Assembly (NCBI GenBank): GCA_947095535.1
Contig: OX352773.1
Span: forward strand, 108,167,450-108,231,449
Source of the DNA: Poecilobothrus nobilitatus
Taxonomy: Eukaryota > Arthropoda > Insecta > Diptera > Dolichopodidae
Length of the DNA: 64,000 bases
Direction of reading: 5' to 3'
The notes beneath the pieces were generated by a model. That model searched no databases and was not told where the DNA came from. It saw only the letters and a list, made by a program, of their open reading frames with translations. The position numbers were made by a program, and so were the translations under genes. The first letter of the stretch is position 1. Every line of letters begins with the position of its first letter. This document shows positions 52,873-61,924 of the stretch, one piece after another.

Positions 52873-53803
52873 ATGTCAAAAGCACAAATAGTATCTGAAA
52901 TTCATCGTCCAGTTAGACGTAGATTTCGGAGACGAAAAATATCTCAAAGAGGGTTAAATGATACATGGGAAATTGATCTTGTAGATATGTCGGCCTATAA
53001 AAAAGTAAATAATGGATACAAGTTTCTCTTAACTGTTATCGATATATTTTCAAAATATGCATATGCCGAAAAAGTTAAATCAAAGGCAGCAGATGACGTA
53101 GTTAAAAGTATGGAAAAGATTTTTAAAAGGGAGGGGAAGTCTCCAAAAAATATTCATTCTGACCAGGGAAAAGAATTTTTCAACAAAAAATTCCAAAATT
53201 TAATGAAAAGCTATAAAATAAATCACTATCATACTTATTCAGAAATGAAGGCTAGTGTTTGTGAAAGGTTTAACAGAACATTAAAATCAATTATGTGGAA
53301 ACAGTTTAGTTTACAAGGAAATTTTAAATGGATAGAATTTTTACCAAAAGTCAAAACTAATTGAAAAATATAATAACACAAAACATAGTACAATTAAGTT
53401 AAAACCAAACCAAGTTACATCACAAAATGAAAAACAAATTCTTCGTTCAATTTATAATTACCCTAAAATATTTAATAAGGGAAAATTTAATGTTGGTGAT
53501 TTTGTTAGAATTGCAAGGTCTAAAGGTACTTTTCAAAAAGGATATGAACCTAACTATTCAACTGAAGTTTTTAAAATAGCTTTCAAAAACAAGACAGACC
53601 CGATTACATATAGTTTAAAAGATTATAAAAATAAATTAGTTCGTGGTGGCTTCTATGAACAGGAACTGACTAGTGTCAAAGACCCCAATGCTTATTTAAT
53701 TGAAAAAATTTTACAACGAAAAGGCAATAAAGTATATGTGAAATATTTAGGTTTTGATAATAGTCATAATCAATGGATAAGTAAATATGATATTCTTTCA
53801 TAA
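52873..53803 (+). pseudogene. DDE integrase of D, 7-nt frameshift
   Basis: The triad is present: WEIDLVDM, HSDQGKEFF and ASVCERFNRTL. At about 53,348-53,356 a 7-nt insertion (agtcaaa or an equivalent placement) shifts the frame before the conserved YNNTKH segment. A, B and C have no insertion there. The C-terminal chromodomain (AYLIEKILQRKGN, YVKYLGFDNSHNQW) follows in the shifted frame up to the TAA at 53801-53803. The product would end right after the catalytic core, so D is probably unable to integrate by itself. Confidence 0.9.
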
Positions 53804-54240
53804 AAAGTGTAATAAGAATTTATGTAGAAAATTTGTTCTTAACTTTAGAGCACTATTAAATGCAACAATGTTGTAAAAATGTTGTAAAAATGGTAATAGA
53901 AAAAATAAAAATAGAAAAATATTTACTAATAAAAATAAATAATTTAGGAATAGGTAAATAAAAAAATAATATTCTTTCATAAAAAAGTATAATTAGAATT
54001 TATGTAAAAGATTTTTTCTTAACTTTAGAACACTGTTAAATGCAACAATGTTGCAAAAATGTTAATAGAAAAAATAAAAATAGAAAAATATTTACTAATA
54101 AAAATAAATAATTTAGGAATAGGTAAATAAAAAATAATATTCTTTCATAAAAAAGTATAATTGGAATTTATGTAGAAGAGTTTTCTTAAATTTAGAACAC
54201 TGTTAAATGCAACAATGTTGCGAAAAATGTTATATAAAAA
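53792..54240. repeat. Post-integrase tandem repeats of D
   Basis: Three units start with attctttcat at 53792, 53971 and 54139 (spacings 179 and 168 bp). The first unit includes the last codons of the integrase. Each has a gcaacaatgttg inverted repeat. A has two units. Confidence 0.8.
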
Positions 54241-54466
54241 AATTATAGTTTTATTATTATCAATTAGAATTTATTACATTAATAAACAACTTACTTTACA
54301 ACTTTTTGTTTTTAATTAGTTTTCTTAAGGATTTTGATTTCTAAACATTGATAATACAATTTTTTAGAAGAAAAATTTAGTATAAATAAAGTGGAATTTT
54401 TCTTAAGATATGTCAATTCAAAGACAGAGCTCAACATAATAATAATACAGAAAAAAGGAAGCAAAA

Positions 54467-55027
54467 ATGGAAAACACAGCAGAAATTTTCGCCTACGCTC
54501 AGCAAATAGAGCCAACACAGTTAGCCCCAATTAAACGGAAAAGAATAAGTACTCAACAGGAATCGCAGCCACTTCATCAACAACAACATCATCATCATCA
54601 TCATCAACAACAACAACAACAACCACAACAGCAACAACATCAACAATTTCAACAACAACAACAAGAAGAAATCATACTTCTTCAAGAAGAAGAACCACCA
54701 ACAAAAAAAAGCTTCAAAGAAGCTTTTAATAACAAAAATGTGGAAACTAGAAAAAGTTTCCTAAAAACTAAAGATATGGAGCAAGATGCTCTATATCATA
54801 TAATAAATGTTAAACAAATAAAGACCATTTATGGTCTTAAGTGGGTCTTTGAGACCCGCAATTTAATTATATTTGTACCTCAAAAATATTCTGATATTTT
54901 TGAGAATTTAGATTTTGTAAAAGAAATAAAAGAAAAAGAACATTTTGTATATAAAGATAAAAATTTAAATTTAAATATTATAGATATATCTGAGTCGTTT
55001 GGTAAAATATATGCAAATTACCAATAA
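54467..55027 (+). CDS. SSB-like protein with Gln/His expansion (D, 186 aa)
   Basis: The N-terminal half is dominated by Gln and His runs (about 36-72). The C-terminal half contains YHIINVKQIKTIYGLKWVFE, LIIFVPQKYSDI and LNLNIIDI. This matches the core pattern of the small lineage-2 proteins (a T-x-Y/F-G turn followed by a strand with F-x-P and a YS/YN). Unlike them it has no acidic tail at the C-terminus. The Gln/His part varies by repeat slippage. It is intact in D; in A the middle is deleted. ssDNA binding is inferred. Confidence 0.55.
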   Translation: MENTAEIFAYAQQIEPTQLAPIKRKRISTQQESQPLHQQQHHHHHHQQQQQQPQQQQHQQFQQQQQEEIILLQEEEPPTKKSFKEAFNNKNVETRKSFLKTKDMEQDALYHIINVKQIKTIYGLKWVFETRNLIIFVPQKYSDIFENLDFVKEIKEKEHFVYKDKNLNLNIIDISESFGKIYANYQ

Positions 55028-55194
55028 AAGATGTAAATTGGTTTATAGTTATATAAGTTTTTATTATTCATAAATAAATATAAATTTCAAAAAAGGTATA
55101 AATTTCTTTTATTTAGTTGCTTTATTTTTCAGATTCATGTTTAAATGTACTTAATGTTAATATGTATATGTAGTTATAAAATGGATTTATTTAA

Positions 55195-55345
55195 TTTTTT
55201 TCGTAAAAACACAGGTATTTCATAAAAGAGCCGAGAAAAATTACATCATACATTAAATTTTTGAACTGGAATAAAAATCTCTACTTTTAACCTTGTAACA
55301 TTCTTTTCTTTACAGATCTATATGAATTTCTTTTACTATTTTAGA
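55195..55345 (-). pseudogene. Partial duplicate of the next gene's 3' end (D)
   Basis: The minus-strand sequence repeats the C-terminal coding part of the gene at 55491-56033 (the segment containing the Phe-rich motif before the Lys run). The same fragment is present in A (12330-12475). From 55,350 to 55,430 a short acidic end remains that resembles the small ORF of A (12647-12787). Confidence 0.55.
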
Positions 55346-55490
55346 TCTTGGCATGATTTTTAATGGGATATCAGTGATGAAGAAGGAGATCCACATTATT
55401 TAGAAATTATACCAAATTTATAAAATAACAAATTATACCTAATTTATAAATAATGAAATAAATAACAAATTATATAGTTACAAAATTGTT

Positions 55491-56033
55491 TTATTTAATA
55501 TCTTTTTTTTTTTTTTTTTTTTTTTGTAAAAATACAGGTATTTCATAAAAGAGTCGAGAAAAATTACATCGTATATTAAATTTTTGAACCGGAATATAAA
55601 TCTCTTCTTTCAACTTTGCAACATTCTTTTCTTCACAGGTCTTTATGTATTTTTTAACATATTCCTTTACATTTGGCTCTGCAGTTTTATTATATGCAAC
55701 TACTGCATGTAGGAAATCAATCAAACTGTAAAACTCGTCAGCTTCCTCTTTGTTAATGCTAAGATTCTGTCCTACTGTAGATTTTAATCCACTTTGTAAA
55801 CATAATTTTGAATTTTTAATTGACTGCTTGGAAAATTTTTTATGAAATAGGTCATAAAATTTACACCATTCATGATATTTTAAAATAATTGGTTTCATTC
55901 CAATCCAATGAAAAACACTTGCAACTTCAAAGAAATCTGTGTCAAATCCGACAACTATTTTTAATGTGTGACTTCTGTTGAGAAAGTATGTATAACTCAG
56001 CAACAAATTAATGCTAGGACTTTGCTCTTCCAT
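55491..56033 (-). CDS. Unknown lineage-1 protein (180 aa)
   Basis: The protein begins with a beta-type segment (LLLSYTYFLNRSHTLKIVVG), continues with W-containing ILKYHEWCKFYDLF, a helical middle and NIRCNFSRLFYEIPVF before a Lys tail. The Lys run is encoded by a long A/T homopolymer and may slip. It is the counterpart of the broken A gene and is located just downstream of the protease in transcription order. Its pattern of a strand followed by an EW motif is also seen in the lineage-2 276-residue protein, but I cannot show homology. Function unknown. Confidence 0.6.
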   Translation of the reverse strand: MEEQSPSINLLLSYTYFLNRSHTLKIVVGFDTDFFEVASVFHWIGMKPIILKYHEWCKFYDLFHKKFSKQSIKNSKLCLQSGLKSTVGQNLSINKEEADEFYSLIDFLHAVVAYNKTAEPNVKEYVKKYIKTCEEKNVAKLKEEIYIPVQKFNIRCNFSRLFYEIPVFLQKKKKKKKDIK

Positions 56034-56059
56034 TATTTTAATTACACTAAAGTTTATTA

Positions 56060-56551
56060 TTAAATGTTATATCTCTTAGGAAGACATGATTGAGAAATAT
56101 TATAATTTTCAAATATATGGTGAAAAGTATTTATTATATTTTTGTCATTTTCTATATGATTTTCTTTATTAAATTGTTTTAAAAAAGCGTTCATACTATA
56201 TCCGCAACATCTATACCATGTATAAACACAACAATATTGCCCACAAACATCTGAATAGTTACTTTGTAACTGTTTCTTATTAAAAATTATACATTGATTT
56301 TTTAAGTAACTTAAAATTTCTAATTTATCTGGTTTTCTACCAAACGAATCAAAATATTCAACACAGCCATTCTTTGGCTTAAAAATAGCTAACCAATGTG
56401 TTCCCGGATCTTTTGATTTATCAGTGTTTACAATTAAAAAAGTTTGTTTTTCAATTATTCTGGGGAGTTGATCCAGAGCAAAAACTCCTTTAAAAAATTT
56501 ACGTGTGTGTTTGTTACATCTTAATACGTCACTTATCTCTAGGGTATTCAT
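56060..56551 (-). CDS. Adenain-type cysteine protease (D, 163 aa)
   Basis: In this start choice (ATG at 56551) the catalytic residues are His52 (GTHWLAIF), Asp68 (EYFDSFG) and Cys103 (SDVCGQYC), with Gln96 seven residues before the Cys as oxyanion-hole residue. That spacing equals the adenovirus enzyme. Such proteases mature the capsid. It is intact. The ATG overlaps the stop of the upstream gene by one base. The Cys-rich tail (YCCVYTWYRCC) is unusual but follows family patterns. Confidence 0.88.
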   Translation of the reverse strand: MNTLEISDVLRCNKHTRKFFKGVFALDQLPRIIEKQTFLIVNTDKSKDPGTHWLAIFKPKNGCVEYFDSFGRKPDKLEILSYLKNQCIIFNKKQLQSNYSDVCGQYCCVYTWYRCCGYSMNAFLKQFNKENHIENDKNIINTFHHIFENYNISQSCLPKRYNI

Positions 56552-56883
56552 CAATCAAATTGATTCAAGTCATATACTTTAGTTGTTTCTTTAATATAAT
56601 TAGATAAAAACTCTTTTTTGATTTTTTTATTTGTTATAATAACATCAAATTTTTCTAGTATTTGACAGAGCTCTTAATTTATTTTATCGTTGTACACAGT
56701 TCCAAAAGAGTAATTATCAAAATTATCATTTATAAAATCCCTAGTTGGAAATTTATACTTGAGCTCTTTTACAAACTTTTTACAAGGTTCTTTAAAACCA
56801 ACTATACAAATATCTTTCGCAAACAAGGTATTATTATCATCACTACAAAATGTTACATCCAGAAGTGCACAAGATAGTGACAT
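56551..56883 (-). pseudogene. Exonuclease-like paralog, one stop (D)
   Basis: The 110-codon gene starts CALLDVTF and continues LFAKDICIVGF. These are the same two strands that begin the 150-190 residue family (a hydrophobic strand ending in Asp, then F-x-K-[DE]-I). One in-frame TAA lies at 56674-56676. The remainder has DVIITNKKIKKEFLSNYI. It is shorter than its relatives and lacks the last conserved helix. It shares a one-base overlap with the protease gene. The lesion may be recent. Confidence 0.55.
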
Positions 56884-56920
56884 TTTGTCAAATATTCAAA
56901 TTTACTTTTATATATGCTAT

Positions 56921-58222
56921 TTATAGGTTTGAGAATATATTTCGGTTTTTATCAATTTGTAAACTTGCATCAAATTCTCCATAAACAATAGCAGTCAGTG
57001 TAGATGTAAGTGGTTTTGATAGTCTTGCCTCAATTCTAACTGTACCTTGATTTAGTAGACCTTGACACACTTCATTTCCTGATGAATCTGGAGTTAAATC
57101 AAAAGCTAGAATGAAAAACCCATTACTAAACATGGTTTTTGTTATCTGATGACCTTTATTATTATGGTAAATTCCAGTTCCCGAAAAAAGTGTACTGTAT
57201 GCTCTTGTACAGCAATTATTTTCATCTGAAAAACTGGTTTCAATTGCTGAATTAGGTATTTGAACACCATTTACGTTTAACACAAATTGTGAAATATCAA
57301 AATGTTTAAAATTGTATGGGTTTTTTGACCTTTTTCCAGAGTAACCTGTATTTTCTGTCATGCAAAAAATGATTGTGTTTGGCAACTGTCCAATAAAAAC
57401 ATTATCAAGTGATATTGATGAACTATTCTGTGGAATGGTAAAAGTTTTTACCTCTTCCCGTTTGTAATTGTATTTGGCATTAGTTTTTCCCAATACAGCA
57501 TTATGTGCTAATAGCACACTAGGATTAATTGTTACATGTCTCATAAATAAAGTGGCTTCTAAAATTTTTAGTTGAGATTCATCAGTATCATCTGCAAAGA
57601 GGTAAAAATCTGGTTTTTCTAATGTTAGGACAACTCGAACATCGACATTGTTTATGAGAAGTGTAGGTTGGTTAAACATATCTAAATGTAATTTCCCCAT
57701 AAGTTCCACTACATTGCTATTTTGGTATAATTTTTGACGTTCTTTTGAACCACTATTATCTGTTTTTGCTATATTTGGCTTATCTAGCATCCATCCACCA
57801 CACTCCAAATGCGTTGTAGCGGCATCCGTACCATAATTTAACAATGATTCAATATAAGCTCTGTAATGATAATTGCCATCTGATGGAGATATATTCTTTC
57901 CATTTAGTTGAACATTACATTGTTTTATTAATGAATGTAACATATTATTAACCACACTTGGTTGTTGTATAGGTGTTCCATCAGTTTTTTTATCTTTATT
58001 CCATTGAGTTCCATCTTTTTTTAAAATTTGTACTTTTAATTTTAGATATGTCGAAGACAAGTCTCTATATGTATCACCGTGCCCTAGTGAAACAAATTCT
58101 ATGACAGACGGATTATCTAAAGAAGCAATAGGGTTATAGGAAACTTCTTCAGATCGTAAAATACTTGACTGAATAGGCTGTGTTTTAAAAATATCAAGCT
58201 CTGATTTCATACATTCAATCAT
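56921..58222 (-). CDS. Major capsid protein, F54H12.2-like double jelly-roll (D, 433 aa)
   Basis: The pattern DLSSTYLKLKVQI, NNMLHSLIKQCNVQLNGKN, YHYRAYIESLLNYG, LLINNVDVRVVL, HNAVLGKTNAKYNYKREEVK, NPYNFKHFDISQFVLNVNG and FILAFDLTPDSSG is that of the F54H12.2-like family, regarded as the Polinton major capsid protein. It is intact. It begins 2 bp downstream of the minor capsid gene and is followed by the exonuclease-like paralog. The assignment relies on recalled family patterns. A fold prediction should show two jelly rolls. Confidence 0.82.
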   Translation of the reverse strand: MIECMKSELDIFKTQPIQSSILRSEEVSYNPIASLDNPSVIEFVSLGHGDTYRDLSSTYLKLKVQILKKDGTQWNKDKKTDGTPIQQPSVVNNMLHSLIKQCNVQLNGKNISPSDGNYHYRAYIESLLNYGTDAATTHLECGGWMLDKPNIAKTDNSGSKERQKLYQNSNVVELMGKLHLDMFNQPTLLINNVDVRVVLTLEKPDFYLFADDTDESQLKILEATLFMRHVTINPSVLLAHNAVLGKTNAKYNYKREEVKTFTIPQNSSSISLDNVFIGQLPNTIIFCMTENTGYSGKRSKNPYNFKHFDISQFVLNVNGVQIPNSAIETSFSDENNCCTRAYSTLFSGTGIYHNNKGHQITKTMFSNGFFILAFDLTPDSSGNEVCQGLLNQGTVRIEARLSKPLTSTLTAIVYGEFDASLQIDKNRNIFSNL

Positions 58223-58224
58223 AA

Positions 58225-58664
58225 TTATTCAAAAATATCTTTTTGTTTGTTTTTGTTATTAACTTTGCGTCGCTTCGACGTAAAATAATTTAAATTATTA
58301 ATGAGAGGTCTTTTTATAGATTTTCTTCGTTTTCTTTTGCCTTGTCCATACATTTCATTGAGTTTCCGAACTGCACCTCGTCTTACATTTTTCATTATCT
58401 CTTTACTTCGATCTTGAACCACTTCTTTTACATTTGCCCCTGTGGCAATATCAGATAATGCATTAATACCAGAGTTAATAACTTCTTTTTTTAATATATT
58501 AGCTCCAGACGTAAATATTGGTTTTCAATATCTAAAAAGACCACCGAAAAAGCTCCCTAACCCTCGCCCCTTTTGTAAGGTACAATTGAGTGTAACAAAG
58601 GACCAATATCCTCAAGACCTATTCCTGATTGAACTAAATAATATTTGTAGTACGCTCTCTCCAT
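58225..58664 (-). pseudogene. Minor capsid (pVI-like) gene, broken (D)
   Basis: The first part is out of frame with the rest. A Gly-rich amphipathic segment (GSFFGGLFRY) appears after a frameshift near 58,565. An in-frame TGA at about 58,529 follows the RY pair. The C-terminal region is open (58225-58422) and strongly basic (GQGKRKRRK, TSKRRKVNNKNKQ). A hydrophobic GSFF-type amphipathic helix plus basic tail is the layout of Polinton and adenovirus pVI-like membrane-lytic minor capsid proteins. At least two lesions break it. Confidence 0.65.
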
Positions 58665-58710
58665 AATGAATAAAATAAAATAATATATAGTTTTGTAAAA
58701 TCGCTTTTAT

Positions 58711-59628
58711 TTATACTTTTTTAAAATGTAATACAATTTTTGTTGGAATTGAACTATTGGAAAAGTTTATTTTGTATCCATATTTATCACATAAAAGTAA
58801 TGAAATGTTATTAAATGATTTCTCCACATTGCAATATTGAATATTACTGAATTCTTTTACAGTATCAGTGAAAGAATTTTGTATGTTAACAGATCTTAAA
58901 CACCTTATATCTTTATCACCTAGTTTTTGCGGTTCAATTATATCTGTGTATATAAAAAACATATCTGGTTTACTAATGGGAATCAATTGTACACTATCTA
59001 TAAAAGTTTTGAAAGCTTCTATTACACGTGATTTATATTTTTTAAAATCTGTAACTTTAAAAGATACTTGATTGAAACATATTGTCAAAAGTCCTTCGAG
59101 GGTATAAGCGTAATTTGCTCTTATTTTTATATCTATTTTAGGCTTAGTAACACATATTGTGGTGTAACTTAAATTTTTAAGCATCTCCTCAGCTTTTATT
59201 GGTTGTGTATAATGAACTTCATCGTTTATAAAATTAAAAATTCCCCAAATCAACTGTCGTTCAACTTCTTTTCTTGTACACCTATTAAGTGGGCGTATAT
59301 TTTAAATTAGTGTTGGTAGTAGAAAAACTTTCCAGTCGCATATCATTTGTTTTTCTATGTATGGAATATATGATGTTCCAACCCCTATCATATCTTTCTG
59401 CATACCTTTAATAAATATTTGAGTACTTTTTTCCCATTCTTCACCATACACATTTGGAACGAAATCATTAACATACATTTCTGAAATACCGACTTTCCAC
59501 TTTGAATCACACATGTATTTATTCATTTTATTTGTAAAAGATGATAATGAATTTTCTGGATAATAGTTCATAGATGAATCACTGAGTAAAGTGGCATAAA
59601 ATTCATCATTTACTTGTATGTTGTCCAT
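58711..59628 (-). pseudogene. Penton-like vertex protein, one stop (D)
   Basis: The N-terminal part (MDNIQVNDEFYATLLSDSSM) has the Asn-Thr-x-x-x-Phe type start of Polinton pentons: YPENSLSSFTNKM, WKVGISEMYV. An in-frame TAA lies at 59302-59304. The remaining 195 codons are in the same frame and contain PDMFFIYTDIIEPQKLGD and DIRCLRSV, the family's signature end. Length with the stop ignored is about 305 codons, which fits. The single lesion may be recent or an assembly error. The first 19 bp overlap the end of the gene at 59610-60299. Confidence 0.75.
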
Positions 59629-60299
59629 GAGCTTGCGGATTTATTCTTACGAATTGGAAAATTAAGTTCTGTTTGAGTATTACCTACTGCTGACCTTAAA
59701 ACACGTCTTGATGAATTATTCAACTCTTTGCTATTTATAGTTTTTTCTTTTTTCGTTGGTGGGCTTGGGCTATCTAAAGGAACAGTTATAATGTCCCCTG
59801 TATCAGTTTCAAAAATTTGTACATTTTGATTTCTAATTGATTTTCTTTTTCTAAGGCGTTCTCCAACTGAAGCAGCTGACAATGCTTTTGTTAAAACATT
59901 TTCCTGAATTTCATCATCAAATACTTCGTCATCAGCTTCTTTTTCATATACTTCTTCTTCTTCAGGAACAACTTGTATTCCTACATTCTTATATTCAGGA
60001 AAATGCGATTGAGCTTCCGCATCTATATACATTGGTTTTGCACGAGTTTGAGTACCTTTTGTTTCCGTAATTTTTACTTTCTCCTCTTTATTTCTAGGAA
60101 GTACTCTATTTTTGTTTCTTATTTTAAATAAATTTTGTCTGTATAAATACCATTTTTGAGTGTCTGTTAGATATTTATTTAACAATATTTTTTTCATATT
60201 TTTATCCAACTCATTTAATTCAAAGTCTGCATTTTGTTTCATTTTCTCATAAATCTCGGGTTTTAGTATAATCATTTTGTTAAATGTTGTATTATTCAT
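59610..60299 (-). CDS. Conserved lineage-1 structural-type protein (D, 229 aa)
   Basis: The N-terminal 70 residues are helical, with ELNELDKNMKKILLNKYLTD and the WYLYRQNL segment, a pattern I associate with a conserved Polinton gene of unknown role. The middle has an acidic patch (EEEEVYEKEADDEVFDDE), and the rest is basic and disordered (RLRKRKS, SSRRVLRSAVG). Its ends overlap both neighbours by a few bases. It may be a scaffolding or core protein. It is intact. Confidence 0.6.
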   Translation of the reverse strand: MNNTTFNKMIILKPEIYEKMKQNADFELNELDKNMKKILLNKYLTDTQKWYLYRQNLFKIRNKNRVLPRNKEEKVKITETKGTQTRAKPMYIDAEAQSHFPEYKNVGIQVVPEEEEVYEKEADDEVFDDEIQENVLTKALSAASVGERLRKRKSIRNQNVQIFETDTGDIITVPLDSPSPPTKKEKTINSKELNNSSRRVLRSAVGNTQTELNFPIRKNKSASSWTTYK

Positions 60300-60631
60300 T
60301 TTATAAAATTTCCGATTATCCCTGATAGTACTGCACCAAGAAGTGTAGGTAAAAATCCACCACGTTGAATAATGATTTTTCTTTTATTATTTATAGATTT
60401 TTGGCGGCAAATGAGGGATCTCAATTCCTTTTTATACTTTCGTAATTGGGTTGTTGATTTTTTACTTAGATTACAATTACCTTTTAAAATATTTAAAGCA
60501 ATTTCACAAAATGTTTTGATTACTTCAGGGTCACAATGTTTTATAATTACTTTCTGAAATTTCGGTTTAGAGCTTTTTAATAGGTGCAATATATGACGGT
60601 TGACCTTCAAACGTTTCATATTCTTTGCCAA
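60296..60631 (-). CDS. Small basic core-like protein (D, 111 aa)
   Basis: A basic helix-rich protein: LHLLKSSKPKFQKVIIKHCD, CEIALNILKGN, LRKYKKELRSL, then KRKIIIQRGGFLPTLLGAVL at the end. The last segment is a Gly-flanked hydrophobic helix. The ending RGGFLP followed by LLG is a hallmark of a conserved Polinton gene that sits next to the ATPase. Suggested roles include genome condensation or membrane interaction. It overlaps the ATPase 3' end by 65 bp, so a later start (60619) is possible. Confidence 0.65.
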   Translation of the reverse strand: MAKNMKRLKVNRHILHLLKSSKPKFQKVIIKHCDPEVIKTFCEIALNILKGNCNLSKKSTTQLRKYKKELRSLICRQKSINNKRKIIIQRGGFLPTLLGAVLSGIIGNFIK

Positions 60632-61265
60632 ATTGTTCTAATTGATCTCTTGTACAAAAACACAAACCTTTTCCAAATATATCACTTCTTAATCGAAATA
60701 TATCATTAACGTCTTGAGTAAGATCTATTAATATATACCCGTATGGTTCTGACGTCACTTCATTATATACTTTTTCAAATGCTTTGATTTGATTGGGATA
60801 TATTTGGCGAGCTAGAGGTAATATCTGCGATTTATCTCTTGGATTTTTGAAAAGTACTAGATATTTACAGTTAAGCGAAATATCTCTTGAAAATTTACCC
60901 TGGTGAAAAACATTTTGTGTTACAAATATTACAGATAAATTTCTATGGTGTGATCCTCTAGTAAATAAATCACATACATACTTATCATGGGAATTTAACA
61001 TCATATCATCGATAATAATTAACAAAGGTTCTTTATTGTCATTAAAATCCGGAATAGTGTTACTATATTCCACATCTTTTAAATATTTTGGAACGGCATT
61101 TTTGTCTGGATTACACCAAATAATTTTATTAATATGTGGTTGTATATTTTCTTTTTTATACTTCATTAAATTATGAATAAAAGTGGTTTTACCACAGCAT
61201 GATGGCCCCGCTACCATCATTGTAAATGGATGAAATAGCATAGTTGTATTAGTTAAAAATAGCAC
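60567..61265 (-). CDS. DNA-packaging ATPase, A32/FtsK-like (D, 232 aa)
   Basis: The Walker A motif is GPSCCGKT at 20-27 with Lys26. Walker B is LLIIIDD at 81-87. The segment FTRGSHHRNLSVIFVTQN (101-118) is the typical third motif of Polinton ATPases. It would pump DNA into preformed capsids. It is intact and of normal length. It is transcribed away from the exonuclease-like gene at 61361, with only 95 bp between them, so a two-way promoter is likely. Confidence 0.9.
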   Translation of the reverse strand: MLFLTNTTMLFHPFTMMVAGPSCCGKTTFIHNLMKYKKENIQPHINKIIWCNPDKNAVPKYLKDVEYSNTIPDFNDNKEPLLIIIDDMMLNSHDKYVCDLFTRGSHHRNLSVIFVTQNVFHQGKFSRDISLNCKYLVLFKNPRDKSQILPLARQIYPNQIKAFEKVYNEVTSEPYGYILIDLTQDVNDIFRLRSDIFGKGLCFCTRDQLEQFGKEYETFEGQPSYIAPIKKL

Positions 61266-61360
61266 TGTTAACCTATATTAATATGAAAAGCTCTTTTGCC
61301 GAAGTGAATATAAATGTAAATTTATTTATTCTAATGAGTATTCTTACACAAACCGTCGAC

Positions 61361-61852
61361 ATGGTTAAACGAGTTCTCATAGTTGACCTACAATTTTTAC
61401 AAGGAAATGAAAAGCAATATTTCCTAAAAGAATTAGCCATACTTGAAAAAGGAAGTTTAATTCCAACTGTCTATCACTTCAAAGCACCGTATCCCTCAGA
61501 GGAACTTAGTCCGGATATGAAATATAATAACCAGTATTGCGAAAATAAAATAAATGGACTTAAATGGAATAACGGTCTAGTTGAATATTTAGATGTAAAA
61601 TGCATATTAAAACACTATTTAGAGTCAGCTGAAAAAATTTATGTTAAAGGAGAACAAAAAAAACTATTCCTTCAAAAGTACATTGACAGTGATAAAATAG
61701 AAGATTTAAGCAGAAACTTGCCGTCATTACAAAAGATTGATAACTTTAAATCAAATTGTCCTATACACTTATTAAACAACAATTTCAGATGTGCTGTTAA
61801 AAATTGTTATAATGTATATATGTATCTTTTAAAAGAAAAAATGTTAGATTAA
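61361..61852 (+). CDS. RNase H-fold exonuclease-like protein (D, 163 aa)
   Basis: I start at the ATG at 61361 (MVKRVLIVDLQFLQG) because this aligns with the lineage-2 copies. The frame is also open upstream to an ATG at 61283. Features: Asp in IVDLQ, YFLKELAIL, INGLKWNNGL, KIYVKGEQKKLFLQ, and a CAVKNCYNVYMYLL end with conserved Cys and Asn. It is more distant from the B and C proteins than they are from each other, yet the plan is the same. Intact. Function inferred from pattern only. Confidence 0.65.
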   Translation: MVKRVLIVDLQFLQGNEKQYFLKELAILEKGSLIPTVYHFKAPYPSEELSPDMKYNNQYCENKINGLKWNNGLVEYLDVKCILKHYLESAEKIYVKGEQKKLFLQKYIDSDKIEDLSRNLPSLQKIDNFKSNCPIHLLNNNFRCAVKNCYNVYMYLLKEKMLD

Positions 61853-61924
61853 AACAGCACAGATTTCTATAAAATTGTAAAATATTTTTAAATAAAAAAT
61901 TATTTCAAACATATAAATAAATTT

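Noticed and set aside
53798..54530. Minus-strand hydrophobic frames after the D integrase
   Set aside because: They fall in a tandem-repeat spacer, and the second also overlaps the start of a plus-strand gene. There is no counterpart in A.
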